Positions 47,959 through 56,704 of a stretch of DNA of 64,000 nt are shown here, one piece after another. The DNA comes from Cognatitamlana onchidii (GTDB lineage Bacteria > Bacteroidota > Bacteroidia > Flavobacteriales > Flavobacteriaceae), in the NCBI RefSeq assembly GCF_004804355.1, contig NZ_SRWZ01000002.1, positions 372,001-436,000 of the forward strand. The letters are read 5' to 3'. Position 1 is the first letter of the stretch; the number at the start of each line of letters is the position of its first letter. Below the pieces are notes generated by a model that worked only from the letters and a program-made list of their open reading frames with translations, searched no databases and had not been told where the DNA came from. A program made the translations under genes and the position numbers.

Positions 47959-49127
47959 TAATTCTGCGTTTCATTTACTCGACTAACAAATTGTTCCAAT
48001 ATCATTATATCAGCTCTATGTTCCGGTGGGAAGCTCGATAAATATGCTTTTGGTACTACCAATTGCACGTCATATTGTTTCATTTCTGCAAGTTGATTTT
48101 TTGATATTCCTTGTTGAAGGGTAAACAGGTGCTTTGTTTTTATCCTGTCTGCCTCGTTCAAAATCTGTCGCCACCTATCTTTACAAGTCGTTTTTGATGC
48201 TAACAAAATCAAATTATTCTCATTAAAGTTAGGATTGTGGTAAGCCTCGATATTCGGAAATAAGAAGTCAGGTTTTTTATTGTTTTCTGTGGTTACTTGA
48301 GTTTGAAAAATAAGTTCCGATATCCTAAATATCTCTTCCAAGTGGTGTTCGAGAGATTTTCCTGCACGACTTTTTCTGCGATTAAGGATTGTGTTAGCAG
48401 AAATAACCAATTCTTCAACAGATGGAAAAGGATTTTTAATCAACTCGGCATATCTGTCATTTTCCAACGTTTTGAAAAGGTCGTATTCTGTTTCAAGCCA
48501 TTTTAAAATTTGTTTATCTGGGTTCGCCTTAATTTGACTTGGCGTTACACCAAAGGAATTGATGTAACAATTTCTCGCATTTGTTGCTATTTCTAAAGTT
48601 GGTGGAAAATCGACAGCCAAAGCTTTTATATATTGTAGAAAGCAACCAATTAATTGTTCTTCAGCTGTTTGCTCAAATTGCTTAGGTATTATTCCATTGG
48701 TTTCAGTAGATGAAATGTTTAGAGCAGTAAAAAAGTCCTCTATATCTTCATCTGTACTTAAAACAAATGCCTCAAAGTAGTCGCTAGACCTTTTGGAAAT
48801 TACAAGCAAATCGCCAACATTGTCGTCTGTTAAGTACGGAAAACCTCTTCCAAACCGAGTTAAGCGATACTCATTCCTCGTGCCTTTTCCGTAATAAATA
48901 AATCTGCTTGTCGTTTCAAAATCATCTTGCCATTTAATAGTGGCAAAATGGTCTTTGTTCGAGCCTTTTTGTCCCTCTGTTTCAAAAAATAATGGCCAAG
49001 AGCTTTTATGCAAGTGAAAACCAGCTTGATGTCCTCCAGTTGAACCTGTGTCGTTAGGCTTAATGAATTTGCTAAATGCTATTTCAGACTGCTGTGCTGA
49101 TTGAATTGCTTTCTCTAATATGCTCAT
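47958..49127 (-). CDS. EcoRII-like type II restriction endonuclease
   Basis: This 389-residue protein has an N-terminal effector-type domain (GSTGGHQAGFHLHKSSWPLFF...TRFGRGFPYL) and an EcoRII-type catalytic domain. KKPDFLFPN is followed by LASKTTCKDRWRQIL, which has the K-x3-K-x-R spacing of the EcoRII active site. EcoRII cuts at CCWGG and needs two sites; the recognition sequence here is only inferred from family. The start overlaps the methyltransferase end by 44 bp. Confidence 0.88.
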   Translation of the reverse strand: MSILEKAIQSAQQSEIAFSKFIKPNDTGSTGGHQAGFHLHKSSWPLFFETEGQKGSNKDHFATIKWQDDFETTSRFIYYGKGTRNEYRLTRFGRGFPYLTDDNVGDLLVISKRSSDYFEAFVLSTDEDIEDFFTALNISSTETNGIIPKQFEQTAEEQLIGCFLQYIKALAVDFPPTLEIATNARNCYINSFGVTPSQIKANPDKQILKWLETEYDLFKTLENDRYAELIKNPFPSVEELVISANTILNRRKSRAGKSLEHHLEEIFRISELIFQTQVTTENNKKPDFLFPNIEAYHNPNFNENNLILLASKTTCKDRWRQILNEADRIKTKHLFTLQQGISKNQLAEMKQYDVQLVVPKAYLSSFPPEHRADIMILEQFVSRVNETQN

Positions 49128-50325
49128 TTAATTTTGAAAGTTCTTTTGCAATGTTATTGCCGACTGCTTGTATCAAAGGCATTACAACAGAGTTGCCAAA
49201 TTGTTTGTATGCTTGGTTGTTTGAAACAGGAATTATGAAATTATCTGGAAACCCTTGAAGCCTTGCACATTCTCTTGGTGTCAATCTTCTTGGATTTTTA
49301 CCTCTTTGTGGAATTAATATTTCTGCTCCGTCTTTATAATACCGTGCGCTCATTGTCCTCGATATTCCATTGAGGTCAGTTAATCCAAATCCAAATCCGT
49401 TACCTTTCGCTTGGTGCTTTTTCTTGTATTCTTGAAGATAATTCCACAATTTGTCTGAAAGTGTGTATTTATCGTCCACTTTTCGTTGAAGAATTTCTCG
49501 AATGGCAAAATTTGCATCTTCGGGCTGTGGAAATTCAAAAGTTTCTTTGCCTTTGAAAACCGATTTTTTGAAACCAACAATGATTATTCGTTCACGGTGT
49601 TGTGGAACATAATATTTGCCGTCCAAAACTTTGTAATGCAAAGAATAGCCTAATTCGGTCAGAGTTTCGGTAATAATTTTGAATGTTTTTTTCTTATCGT
49701 GCGAAACAAGATTTTTAACATTTTCGAGCATAAAAGCCTTTGGCTTTTTATGTTTTATTATTCGAGCAATGTCAAAAAATAATGTTCCTTGCGTTTTATC
49801 CAAAAAACCGTGTTGTCTTCCAAGAGATTTTTTCTTTGAAACGCCAGCAATTGAAAATGGTTGGCAAGGAAAACCACCCAATAAAATATCGTGGTCTGGA
49901 ATTTCTTTTTCTGAGATTTTAGTTATGTCTCCAAAGGGCACTTCGCCAAAATTCGCCTCGTAAGTTTGTTTTGAAAACTTGTCCCATTCACTTGAGAAAA
50001 CACACTTTCCGCCATTATTCTGATATGCAAGTCGTATTCCTCCAATTCCAGCAAACAAATCGATAAATTTGAAAGTTGGATTTTTCGGTGGCGGAAAAGG
50101 AATATCCCATTCGATTGGCAAATAATATTGAAAATCAGGTTCTTTGAGGATGTTATTTTCCTCGTGAAGTTCTGTGAGATATTCTTTTGCAGTTGGCTTA
50201 AAATATTGAGAAACACCATTTTTATGGTTCTGAAAATAGTGTGTTAAGTACGCCAAATCGTTGTCAACTATTTTGTCAACTTTGATTTGTAACTCCTTTT
50301 TTATTTTCGAATATTTCTTAGCCAT
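49084..50325 (-). CDS. DNA (cytosine-5) methyltransferase
   Basis: All main C5-methyltransferase motifs are visible: motif I FIDLFAGIGGIRLAY, the catalytic Pro-Cys in GGFPCQPFS, ENVKNL, QHRERI, LTPRECARLQGFP and QFGNSVVMP. I chose ATG 50325 (MAKKYSKIKKEL) over an in-frame start 13 codons upstream because it begins the conserved part. It protects the host from the overlapping EcoRII-like enzyme. A variable target-recognition region lies between about residues 260 and 350. The pair sits between purC and a repeat-rich region, consistent with horizontal gain. Confidence 0.92.
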   Translation of the reverse strand: MAKKYSKIKKELQIKVDKIVDNDLAYLTHYFQNHKNGVSQYFKPTAKEYLTELHEENNILKEPDFQYYLPIEWDIPFPPPKNPTFKFIDLFAGIGGIRLAYQNNGGKCVFSSEWDKFSKQTYEANFGEVPFGDITKISEKEIPDHDILLGGFPCQPFSIAGVSKKKSLGRQHGFLDKTQGTLFFDIARIIKHKKPKAFMLENVKNLVSHDKKKTFKIITETLTELGYSLHYKVLDGKYYVPQHRERIIIVGFKKSVFKGKETFEFPQPEDANFAIREILQRKVDDKYTLSDKLWNYLQEYKKKHQAKGNGFGFGLTDLNGISRTMSARYYKDGAEILIPQRGKNPRRLTPRECARLQGFPDNFIIPVSNNQAYKQFGNSVVMPLIQAVGNNIAKELSKLNEHIRESNSISTAV

Positions 50326-50400
50326 ACTAATTTGTAAAGAAACAAAATTCTGAAAGCAATTCACAACATATTCAGTCGTGTTTGTTCACAATCTTGTTAA

Positions 50401-50535
50401 CGATTTTTCGAGTGCAAAGGCAGAAAACAGCTCTTTTATTTTTCAGCTTGGGATGATGCGTTTGGGGAAAATAAATGTGCTGTTTTAGCGGTGGGATTGC
50501 ATTATGTACAACTTTATGATATACGTCTGTTTTAA
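50401..50535 (+). other. Gap 50365-51009: unidentified 44-codon open stretch
   Basis: The 645-bp region after the methyltransferase holds a small RNA copy (50647-50785), a terminator (50905-50936), and this open stretch. The stretch has no start codon at its 5' end and contains AWDDAFGENKCAVLAVGLHY. It may be the tail of a gene cut by the restriction-modification insertion, but I do not recognise it. Nothing else is visible in the gap. Confidence 0.2.
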
Positions 50536-50646
50536 TATTGAAACCAGTTCAGCACAGGTGGCTTATATTCTTCTTATGGGTAAAGTTAATTCTAAAAAAG
50601 AAAAATGTAGTCTTTTACAACCAGAAGTTAAGAAAAGTTATTAACC

Positions 50647-50785
50647 AAAAAAACGCTCAGCTTTTGAGGTCACTAAGTGGTTTTTAAACTAACCAAACTA
50701 ACCAAATGAAAATCTTACTATTATCTGCCATTTTATTGAGTTAGGCGTCTCTTTTATGCTATTAAATACTCTTTTTGTTTTTATT
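50647..50785 (-). ncRNA. Small RNA family, copy 1 (most diverged of the four full copies)
   Basis: On the - strand a TATATTTG box (complement of 50792-50799) is followed by an A-rich leader, then GAGACGCCTAACTC, TAATAGTAAG, the doubled 9-mer GGTTAGTTT, and a hairpin ending in a T-run near 50647. Compared with the other copies the terminator stem has mismatches (CACTTAG against CTGAGCG), and the ATATGG before the repeat reads TTTGG. It lies downstream of the DUF885 gene. Confidence 0.65.
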
Positions 50786-50904
50786 TCTATTCAAATATAC
50801 ATCGGGTTAGGTTTTAGTTTTGGGTGAAATACAGGGAAGCGCCCTAAATGTGTCTTGAAGCGGCGTTCTGGTATACTAAAGTATGAATTAAAGTGATAAG
50901 AATG

Positions 50905-50936
50905 AAAAAAGACCTTGATCGATCAAGGCCTTTTTT
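50905..50936 (-). terminator. Terminator after the DUF885 gene
   Basis: GACCTTGATC and GATCAAGGCC are complementary apart from one base, flanked by six As and six Ts, so the hairpin could act in both directions. It lies about 75 bp beyond the DUF885 stop on the - strand. Confidence 0.75.
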
Positions 50937-51009
50937 GTATGTGGGTTTATTTGAGTTGCGTATAGGTGTTGTTAGCCTTTGTTTTTTATATTTCTTATGC
51001 TCTAAAAAT

Positions 51010-52890
51010 TTAACTATTGCTATTCTCCAATGTTGCACTAATGTAATCATCTATAATCTTCTCCAAAACGGTTAAAGGAACAGATCCATTTTTCAATACT
51101 GCATTATGAAATTTCCGTAAATCGAATGCCTTACCGAGTTCTTGTTTGGCCTTTTCTCTTAGCTCTAATAGTTTCATCATACCTACCTTATATGAGCAGG
51201 CTTGACCTGGCGTAACTATATAACGTTCTACTTCTGTAGTAATTTCATTAGTAGGTAAGCCTGTATTGGTAACCATGTAATCAATGGCTTCTTCCCGAGT
51301 CCATTTTTTGTAATGTATACCAGCGTCTACAACCAAGCGCACAGATCTCAACATTTCGGCTTGCAGCCGTCCTAAATTGCCGAAAGGGTCATTTTCGTAG
51401 AAACCCAATTCCCATGCGAGTTGCTCTGTATATAACGCCCATCCTTCGCCATAAGCTTTAAAGGGAATAACGTTTCTGAAGGTGGGTAAGCCCTCTAACT
51501 CATTTTGAATAGCTATTTGAAAATGATGACCTGGAATGCCTTCATGATAGGCTAATGTCTTCATGCCAAATTTCGCAACTTCATTTGGAGCTCTTAAATT
51601 GATATAAAAGATACCGCCGCGAGAACCATCCATAGCAGGACCTTGGTAATAAGCCAGCGAAGCCCCCGCTTCTCTAAACACTGGCACACGCTTTACTTCC
51701 AGCTTCGCTTTTGGCCTTATGCTGAAGGCAAGATCTAAACCTTGGCTAATATCGATTAATATACTGTCAAAGTCGCGGAGAATCATTTCGTGACCTTCAT
51801 CGTTATTCGGATACATAAAGCGCTCTTCCTGATTAAGTTTCTGGATAATTTCACCAATGGTTTTTGTGGAGTCGGCATAGCCCACTGTTTCTAAAATGGC
51901 ATTCATTTCTTGTTTTATCCTAGCGACTTCCGAAAGTCCAATGGCATATATTTCTTCGGGATCAAGGTCCAAGGTAGTCGCCTTTTTTAATCTATAACGG
52001 TAGTATGCCTTACCATTAGGGAATTTCCATACACCGGCGTCATTGGTAGCCTTATGATTTAGGTTTTCAAAATAGACAATAAGACTCTGGTAAGCAGGAA
52101 ATACGACGTTTTCAATGGTATCGAATACTTGTTTTTTATAATTCGACTTTTTATCATCCGAGATATCTATTTCTGCTACTTTCGTTTCGAAATTTGTGTA
52201 AAGAATATTGGATGTTATCGCCATGGAAGTATCGGGAAGATTTCCCAGCGAGTCTTTTTGCAGCCCAATAAATCCCTTCAGATCTTCCAGTACTAACTTA
52301 TTTATAAACCTGGGGGGTATGATGCCTTTTGATTCTCGGATTCTGAGATTTTCAATACGCTGCGAAAATTTCGTGTCGAATTGTGATAAACGAGAAATAT
52401 AAGCTTGGATATCACTTTCGTCATTGAGCTTATGACTGCTCGACATCATACTAGGCAGACTACTATGCGTTCCAAATAATTGATTGACCGGATAGCCATA
52501 ATAGGAGAAAGGCTCTGATTCTATCACATTAATTTTCATGTAGTATGCCAGAATATCAGTATTTAATTGATTTTCTGGTGATTGCTTGTCATAATCGTAG
52601 CTCAATAGAGTTTCATAGTCCTGTTTTGATTTATTGAAGCTTTCCCACTGTTTGGCATCAGAAATATCATCGAGCTCATCTTTAGACCAGTTATAAATGA
52701 CAGGAATACCCAATTCTGTAGTTAATTCTGGACTGTCTAATACAAGTTCGATGAATACTTTTTCATAAAAATGATTGATGCTGAAGGGCTTAAACCATAT
52801 AAGGTTGGTAAGCCATAGCCCTCCAAGGACTAGAAGTAAGAGCAAGGCTCTTCCAGTCCAAAATTTCCAAGTACGTTTTTTGTTATCCAT
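51010..52890 (-). CDS. DUF885 family protein, probable membrane-anchored metallopeptidase
   Basis: This 626-residue protein has one N-terminal helix (LLLLLVLGGLWLTNLIWF) and no clear cleavage site, so it is likely anchored with its domain in the periplasm. DUF885 is recognised by LAYHEGIPGHHFQIAIQNE, a zinc-type HExxxxxHH motif, with AYGEGWALYTEQLAWELGFY and EVERYIVTPGQACSYKVGMMKLLELR after it. DUF885 members are thought to be peptidases; the substrate is unknown. Copies 1 and 2 of the small RNA lie on either side in the same orientation. Confidence 0.85.
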   Translation of the reverse strand: MDNKKRTWKFWTGRALLLLLVLGGLWLTNLIWFKPFSINHFYEKVFIELVLDSPELTTELGIPVIYNWSKDELDDISDAKQWESFNKSKQDYETLLSYDYDKQSPENQLNTDILAYYMKINVIESEPFSYYGYPVNQLFGTHSSLPSMMSSSHKLNDESDIQAYISRLSQFDTKFSQRIENLRIRESKGIIPPRFINKLVLEDLKGFIGLQKDSLGNLPDTSMAITSNILYTNFETKVAEIDISDDKKSNYKKQVFDTIENVVFPAYQSLIVYFENLNHKATNDAGVWKFPNGKAYYRYRLKKATTLDLDPEEIYAIGLSEVARIKQEMNAILETVGYADSTKTIGEIIQKLNQEERFMYPNNDEGHEMILRDFDSILIDISQGLDLAFSIRPKAKLEVKRVPVFREAGASLAYYQGPAMDGSRGGIFYINLRAPNEVAKFGMKTLAYHEGIPGHHFQIAIQNELEGLPTFRNVIPFKAYGEGWALYTEQLAWELGFYENDPFGNLGRLQAEMLRSVRLVVDAGIHYKKWTREEAIDYMVTNTGLPTNEITTEVERYIVTPGQACSYKVGMMKLLELREKAKQELGKAFDLRKFHNAVLKNGSVPLTVLEKIIDDYISATLENSNS

Positions 52891-53035
52891 GGTGTTTTAA
52901 TCAGTTCTGTAATAAAGGCTAACTTTGATGATATCCTTCATTATGAAGGATTTATATAAAGTCGATAAGCGAAGTTAAAGGTTGTTTCTGATAAACATGG
53001 TCTTTTAACCTTAAAGTTGCAGATAGTTATTAACC

Positions 53036-53174
53036 AAAAAAAACCGCTCAGCTTTTGAGATCACTGAGCGGTTTTCAAACTAACCAAACTAACCATATGA
53101 AAAACTTACTATTACGACTTGTGTTATAGAGTTAAGCCTCTCTTTTTAAAAACTATTACTATTTGCGTTTTATT
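53036..53174 (-). ncRNA. Small RNA family, copy 2
   Basis: The - strand has TATCTTTG (complement of 53181-53188), a perfect TAnnTTTG box, then the family leader AATAGAAATAAAA, GAGAGGCTTAACTCTATAA, TAATAGTAAGTTTTTCAT, a doubled GGTTAGTTT and the hairpin AACCGCTCAG/CTGAGCGGTT with an eight-T tail. The element lies in the 553-bp gap between the DUF885 and epimerase genes, which otherwise holds only a degenerate copy. Confidence 0.78.
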
Positions 53175-53290
53175 TCTATTCAAAGATACATTGGCTGTGC
53201 CTGTTTTTTGAGGTAAAACTTAGTGAAGTAGCTTTTTTGCCAAGTGAACTGTCTAGAATATCAACTAAACTTTTTGTTAAGGTTACGAAA

Positions 53291-53375
53291 TAAAAAACCG
53301 CTCAATCTTGGGGAGTTATTGAGCGGTTTAAACTAACCAAAACTACATAGTAATTTATATTACCTAGTGTTAAGA
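53291..53375 (-). ncRNA. Degenerate fifth copy of the small RNA element
   Basis: On the - strand TCTTAACACT, then TTTTGGTTAGTTT, then a strong hairpin AACCGCTCAA/TTGAGCGGTT with six Ts keep the order of the family, but the leader is shortened, only one GGTTAGTTT remains and no perfect -7 box is present. It may be an inactive copy or simply a terminator for the epimerase gene (stop at 53444) that evolved from one. Confidence 0.4.
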
Positions 53376-53443
53376 CACCAAATTGTTTAAAAAGTCACAT
53401 GGTTTAATCAAACCAAAGCAGGCCTCTTTATAAATTGTGTTGT

Positions 53444-54301
53444 TTAGTTTGACTGATAGGCCGTTTTAAAATCTTGAAACATGGTGCTAACAATCTCTTT
53501 TGGGTCACCTTCGGTTAAACTTTCAAAAGAAATATAACCCTTATAGTTAACCTCTTTTAATATGCTGGCAATCTTGGTCATATTTACAGGTTCTGGCACC
53601 CCATTTACATAAACCAATTCTTTTATAAACCAGTAGTTCGCGTAGGGTGCTAATTTTTTAATCTCGGCATAAGGGTCGCCTTGCCTTAAACTACCAGTAT
53701 CTAATACCAATCCAAACCACTCAGAGTCCACACGTTTTAAAATATCGATAACTTCATCGGCATGGTATAAAAAGTCATTATGATGTTGCATAGCGGCAAT
53801 AACACCTGTATCCTCGGCATATTTGGCACAGGTTTTAAAGTCTGCTACCATCCAAGTTTTTACTTGGTCTTTTGTATACCCTTTGTAAGCCCCCTTACCA
53901 GCAAAAATGCGCATAATGGAAGCCCCTAGTTTTGAAGATACTTGCAGCCAGTCTTTTATCATGGTAATATCAGCATTTCTGGCTGCCGTATCTGGGCTCA
54001 CAAAATTATTTCTAACCCCCGTCCATGAAATATTTAAACCTAATTCTAGAGCTTTTTTCTTTAAAGCAAAAAGCGTTTTGTTATCGGGTATATTAGGGTA
54101 ACCAGAAAAGTAATAGCCTGTTAAATCAACGGCGTTTAGTCCTAGATTGGATGCAAAATCCATCATGTCAAAAAAGGACATCTCTCCATTTTTTAGCTGT
54201 TCATTAAAAGTAAAAGCATTGACACTATATTGTACGCGCGAACTTTTTTGAACAGGATTTATAAAAGTATTAGCGACAATATGTTGTGCTCCTAAGGCCA
54301 T
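53444..54301 (-). CDS. Sugar phosphate isomerase/epimerase-like protein with broken Tat signal
   Basis: This xylose-isomerase-like TIM barrel is 285 residues from ATG 54301. Segments include LGLNAVDLTGYYFSGYP, ASIMRIFAGKGAYKGY, AAMQHHNDFLYHADEVIDIL, GLVLDTGSLRQGDPYAEI and YKGYISFESLTEGDPKEIV, with His and Glu residues at metal-ligand positions. Relatives of this length usually carry a twin-arginine signal. Here one exists upstream but is cut off by an in-frame TGA (see 54302-54349). Translation from 54301 would leave a cytosolic protein with a leftover hydrophobic start (MALGAQHIVA). The barrel itself is intact. Confidence 0.75.
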   Translation of the reverse strand: MALGAQHIVANTFINPVQKSSRVQYSVNAFTFNEQLKNGEMSFFDMMDFASNLGLNAVDLTGYYFSGYPNIPDNKTLFALKKKALELGLNISWTGVRNNFVSPDTAARNADITMIKDWLQVSSKLGASIMRIFAGKGAYKGYTKDQVKTWMVADFKTCAKYAEDTGVIAAMQHHNDFLYHADEVIDILKRVDSEWFGLVLDTGSLRQGDPYAEIKKLAPYANYWFIKELVYVNGVPEPVNMTKIASILKEVNYKGYISFESLTEGDPKEIVSTMFQDFKTAYQSN

Positions 54302-54349
54302 AGGAGCTAGGACCAGGCTTTGTAAAAAGCGTCATCTTTTATTATCCAT
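54302..54349 (-). pseudogene. Remnant twin-arginine signal interrupted by TGA
   Basis: Reading in frame upstream of ATG 54301, an ATG at 54349 gives MDNKR, then TGA (complement of 54332-54334), then RFLQSLVLAP running into MALG. With the TGA read as arginine (CGA) this is a textbook Tat signal, RRRFLQ plus a hydrophobic segment. A single C-to-T change explains the stop. Confidence 0.7.
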
Positions 54350-54525
54350 GGTATGGTTTTTTTTGAGTTATTAAGAATGGCTAGCCTCGTAAAGATAAGG
54401 TTTGAAAAAATAATACGTTTCGATTTAGTCTTAAGGACTCATTTTTAATAAAATGTTTTGAGGGCAGCAGCTCTTTTTTGTAAGATACTTAGTATCTTTA
54501 ACAAATAATTTAATCCTATAAAGAA

Positions 54526-54984
54526 ATGAAAAAATCACTTTTACTTATTGCTTTCCTATTCGTAGGGATGACTAATTTTGCCCAAACCAATGAATATGTT
54601 GAACTGGTTAGAGCTGTTTTAGAAACTGAAACTAAAGAGGCTATTGCCGAGGTTATGGAATTAGATGATGCCCAAAGCAAAGAGTTTTGGACACTTTATA
54701 ATGAGTATGAAGGCCTTAGCTATTTTGTTAAAGATAAGCGCATAGCATTAATAAAGGACTACGCCAAAAATTATGGTGATATGACTGATGAGAAAGCTGA
54801 TGAAATGGTAAAAAGGTTTTTTGCCTTTAAAAAAGAAGACATGAAGTTGCTAAAGAAGTATTACAAAAAAATGAAGAAAGTAATACCAGCAACAGAGGCT
54901 GCAAAGTTTCTTCAGGCCATTAATAAAATTGACGATTTGGTTGATGCTGAGTTAGCTTTAGAAATTCCGTTAATACAGTCTTAA
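54526..54984 (+). CDS. Small secreted helical protein, paralog 1
   Basis: This 152-residue protein has a Sec signal ending NFAQ and an all-helical, charged mature part (EVMELDDAQSKEFWTLYNEYE, MTDEKADEMVKRFFAFKKEDMKLLKKYYKKMKKVIPATEAAKF). The pattern is reminiscent of Spy/LTXXQ-type periplasmic proteins, but the family is not certain. It is about half identical to the 58255 protein. A -7-like TATCTTTA at 54493-54500 lies about 30 bp upstream and a strong terminator follows, so it is monocistronic. Confidence 0.8.
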   Translation: MKKSLLLIAFLFVGMTNFAQTNEYVELVRAVLETETKEAIAEVMELDDAQSKEFWTLYNEYEGLSYFVKDKRIALIKDYAKNYGDMTDEKADEMVKRFFAFKKEDMKLLKKYYKKMKKVIPATEAAKFLQAINKIDDLVDAELALEIPLIQS

Positions 54985-55002
54985 AACAAGGAATAAGAAG
55001 TT

Positions 55003-55036
55003 AAAAAGGTCTTTCTTTTTTAGAAAGACCTTTTTT
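55003..55036 (+). terminator. Intrinsic terminator after paralog 1
   Basis: AAAAAGGTCTTTC pairs with GAAAGACCTTTTTT around a short T-rich loop. It stands 19 bp after the stop. Confidence 0.88.
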
Positions 55037-55155
55037 GTTTATTGATGAAGTAGGCGCTCTTATTTTTAGTGCCAGTCTTATTTAATAGCGCTTTTATTTC
55101 TTATATTTCAACAACGTAAAACCGCTCTTCAAGCTAATACCATTAATTATCAATA

Positions 55156-55584
55156 ATGAAGATTTATAAGCTTACTCAGGTAACCAATCAAACCATTAAG
55201 GCCTTTGATAGTTTGATTCCGCAATTATCATCAAGTTGCACATTACCATCGAAAAAAGACCTTGAGGATATCGTAAAATCAAATGCTACCGAATTGTTTG
55301 TTGCTCAAGAGAATAATCAAATTTTGGGAACATTAACCTTGGTGTTTTATAAAATACCCACCGGCGATAAGGTTTGGATAGAAGATGTTGTAGTTGATGC
55401 CAAAGCCAGAGGCAAAGGGGTAGGTAAAGATTTGGTGTTGTTTGCTATCGATTTTGTGGCAAAAAGACAAATAAAGAGTATTAATTTAACCTCTAGTCCA
55501 GAACGTGTTGCGGCAAATAAATTATATCAGAAGTTAGGTTTTGTTAAAAGAGAAACTAATGTATATAGATTATCTCTAGTCTAA
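55156..55584 (+). CDS. GNAT-family N-acetyltransferase
   Basis: This 142-residue protein contains the acetyl-CoA-binding motif VVVDAKARGKGVGKDLVLFAI (R-G-x-G-x-G) and a C-terminal ERVAANKLYQKLGFVKRETNVYRL, typical of GNAT enzymes. The acceptor substrate cannot be predicted. It is a single gene on the + strand. Confidence 0.9.
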   Translation: MKIYKLTQVTNQTIKAFDSLIPQLSSSCTLPSKKDLEDIVKSNATELFVAQENNQILGTLTLVFYKIPTGDKVWIEDVVVDAKARGKGVGKDLVLFAIDFVAKRQIKSINLTSSPERVAANKLYQKLGFVKRETNVYRLSLV

Positions 55585-55620
55585 GACTCGTGTTTTATTT
55601 GGTAGCCAGGATGTCATGCA

Positions 55621-55668
55621 ATAAAAAAAACCACCTAAATCATAAAAAATAAGCGGTTTAAAAGAATC
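55621..55668 (-). terminator. Terminator after the 49-residue membrane protein gene
   Basis: On the - strand AAACCGCTTA pairs, with two wobble pairs, with TAGGTGGTTT across a TTTTTTATGATT loop and is followed by eight Ts. It recalls the terminator stem of the small RNA family but lacks the rest of that element. Confidence 0.65.
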
Positions 55669-55762
55669 AATACATTCTTTATAATTTTTCTTTTTCTTGT
55701 TTTATAAAAGCGTACTATTTTTAGCACTCTTATAATAATTTACGTAGCTCAATGCTACCTGT

Positions 55763-55912
55763 CTAGCGCTTTCTCTCCCACACATCCGATTTGGGATGTA
55801 TATCTTGGCTATGCTGCTGTTGTTGTTGTTTACGATTTAAAATAAATACCAACATCTCAAAACCAAGAGCCCCAAATACAATGCTTAGTACCAGTATTAT
55901 TATAAAATCCAT
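55763..55912 (-). CDS. 49-residue single-helix membrane protein
   Basis: A short gene missed by length cut-offs reads from ATG (complement of 55910-55912) to TAG (complement of 55763-55765). The product has one hydrophobic helix (FIIILVLSIVFGALGFEMLVFIL), then NRK, five glutamines and a charged tail ending VWERKR. The Ns-out/charge pattern and a terminator about 95 bp downstream support it as real. No function is recognised. It occupies most of the gap between the acetyltransferase and monooxygenase genes. Confidence 0.5.
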   Translation of the reverse strand: MDFIIILVLSIVFGALGFEMLVFILNRKQQQQQHSQDIHPKSDVWERKR

Positions 55913-56138
55913 AGTATATATTATTGATTCTATATTAAAGGTACCGTTTATAACTCCTTAAAACCGCTGTTTTTTAGGTGAAGCCTACTAAAACTATGTT
56001 GAAATAACCTAGTTTAAAATTGAAAGCGTAGCTAGTGTATTAGATTATTATCACTATGTTATAAAAGTGTAGTATTACATTTAATTTCTGGTATGTTTTA
56101 TGGCTACGAAATTGTTTACTCAAGGTTTTATTCTATGT

Positions 56139-56435
56139 TTAGCCAATAACAGTCATTTCTTGCAACTCGAAGTTTTCTATGGCGCCTTCTGTGGCTTTTG
56201 AATAATCCGCAATGTGCTTAGTTTTCATGTGTGCTTGCCAAAGCTGTCGGTTCTCCCAGTTTTCATAAAACAGAAAATGTGTTTTATTTTGATTGTCTTG
56301 ATGTAAATCGTAGTTAATACACCCGGCTTCTTGCCTTGTCGTATGGATAAGTTTTAATAATTCTGTTTTTACTAGTTCCAGTTTTTCGGGCTTTGCAATT
56401 ATTTTTGCAATAACCGTTAGTTGTTGATTACTCAT
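56139..56435 (-). CDS. Putative quinol monooxygenase (ABM family, YgiN-like)
   Basis: This 98-residue ABM-fold protein contains LTVIAKIIAKPEKLELVKTELLKLIHTTRQEAGCINYDLHQDN and FLFYENWENRQLWQAHMKTKHI, typical of the YgiN-type quinol monooxygenases. Such genes often lie next to an HxlR regulator; here a decayed HxlR gene is present on the opposite strand about 270 bp away. Confidence 0.87.
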   Translation of the reverse strand: MSNQQLTVIAKIIAKPEKLELVKTELLKLIHTTRQEAGCINYDLHQDNQNKTHFLFYENWENRQLWQAHMKTKHIADYSKATEGAIENFELQEMTVIG

Positions 56436-56704
56436 AATTACTTCGTTAAATAGTTTCTATTATTTTGTCTAGAGATCGTCTGGATTTAGGTTGTTTACTT
56501 TAAAATCGTTTTTTTTCTATAAGCAATGGCTAGGCCTACAAGGGCGTATGGTTTTCAATCAAAACAGGACTGTAAAGATACTTTAGATAGTGGTCTAATA
56601 AAAGGATTAAAGCAGTTTACCCAACCTTTAGATGAATCAGCCTCAATTTTGCTCTTTAAACAAAGTTATACCATTTCATCGAACGAATCTTAAGTTTAAA
56701 ATGA

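Noticed and set aside
54332-54334. Selenocysteine codon in the epimerase signal
   Set aside because: The position is an arginine of a Tat motif and no SECIS-like hairpin is evident; a nonsense change is simpler.
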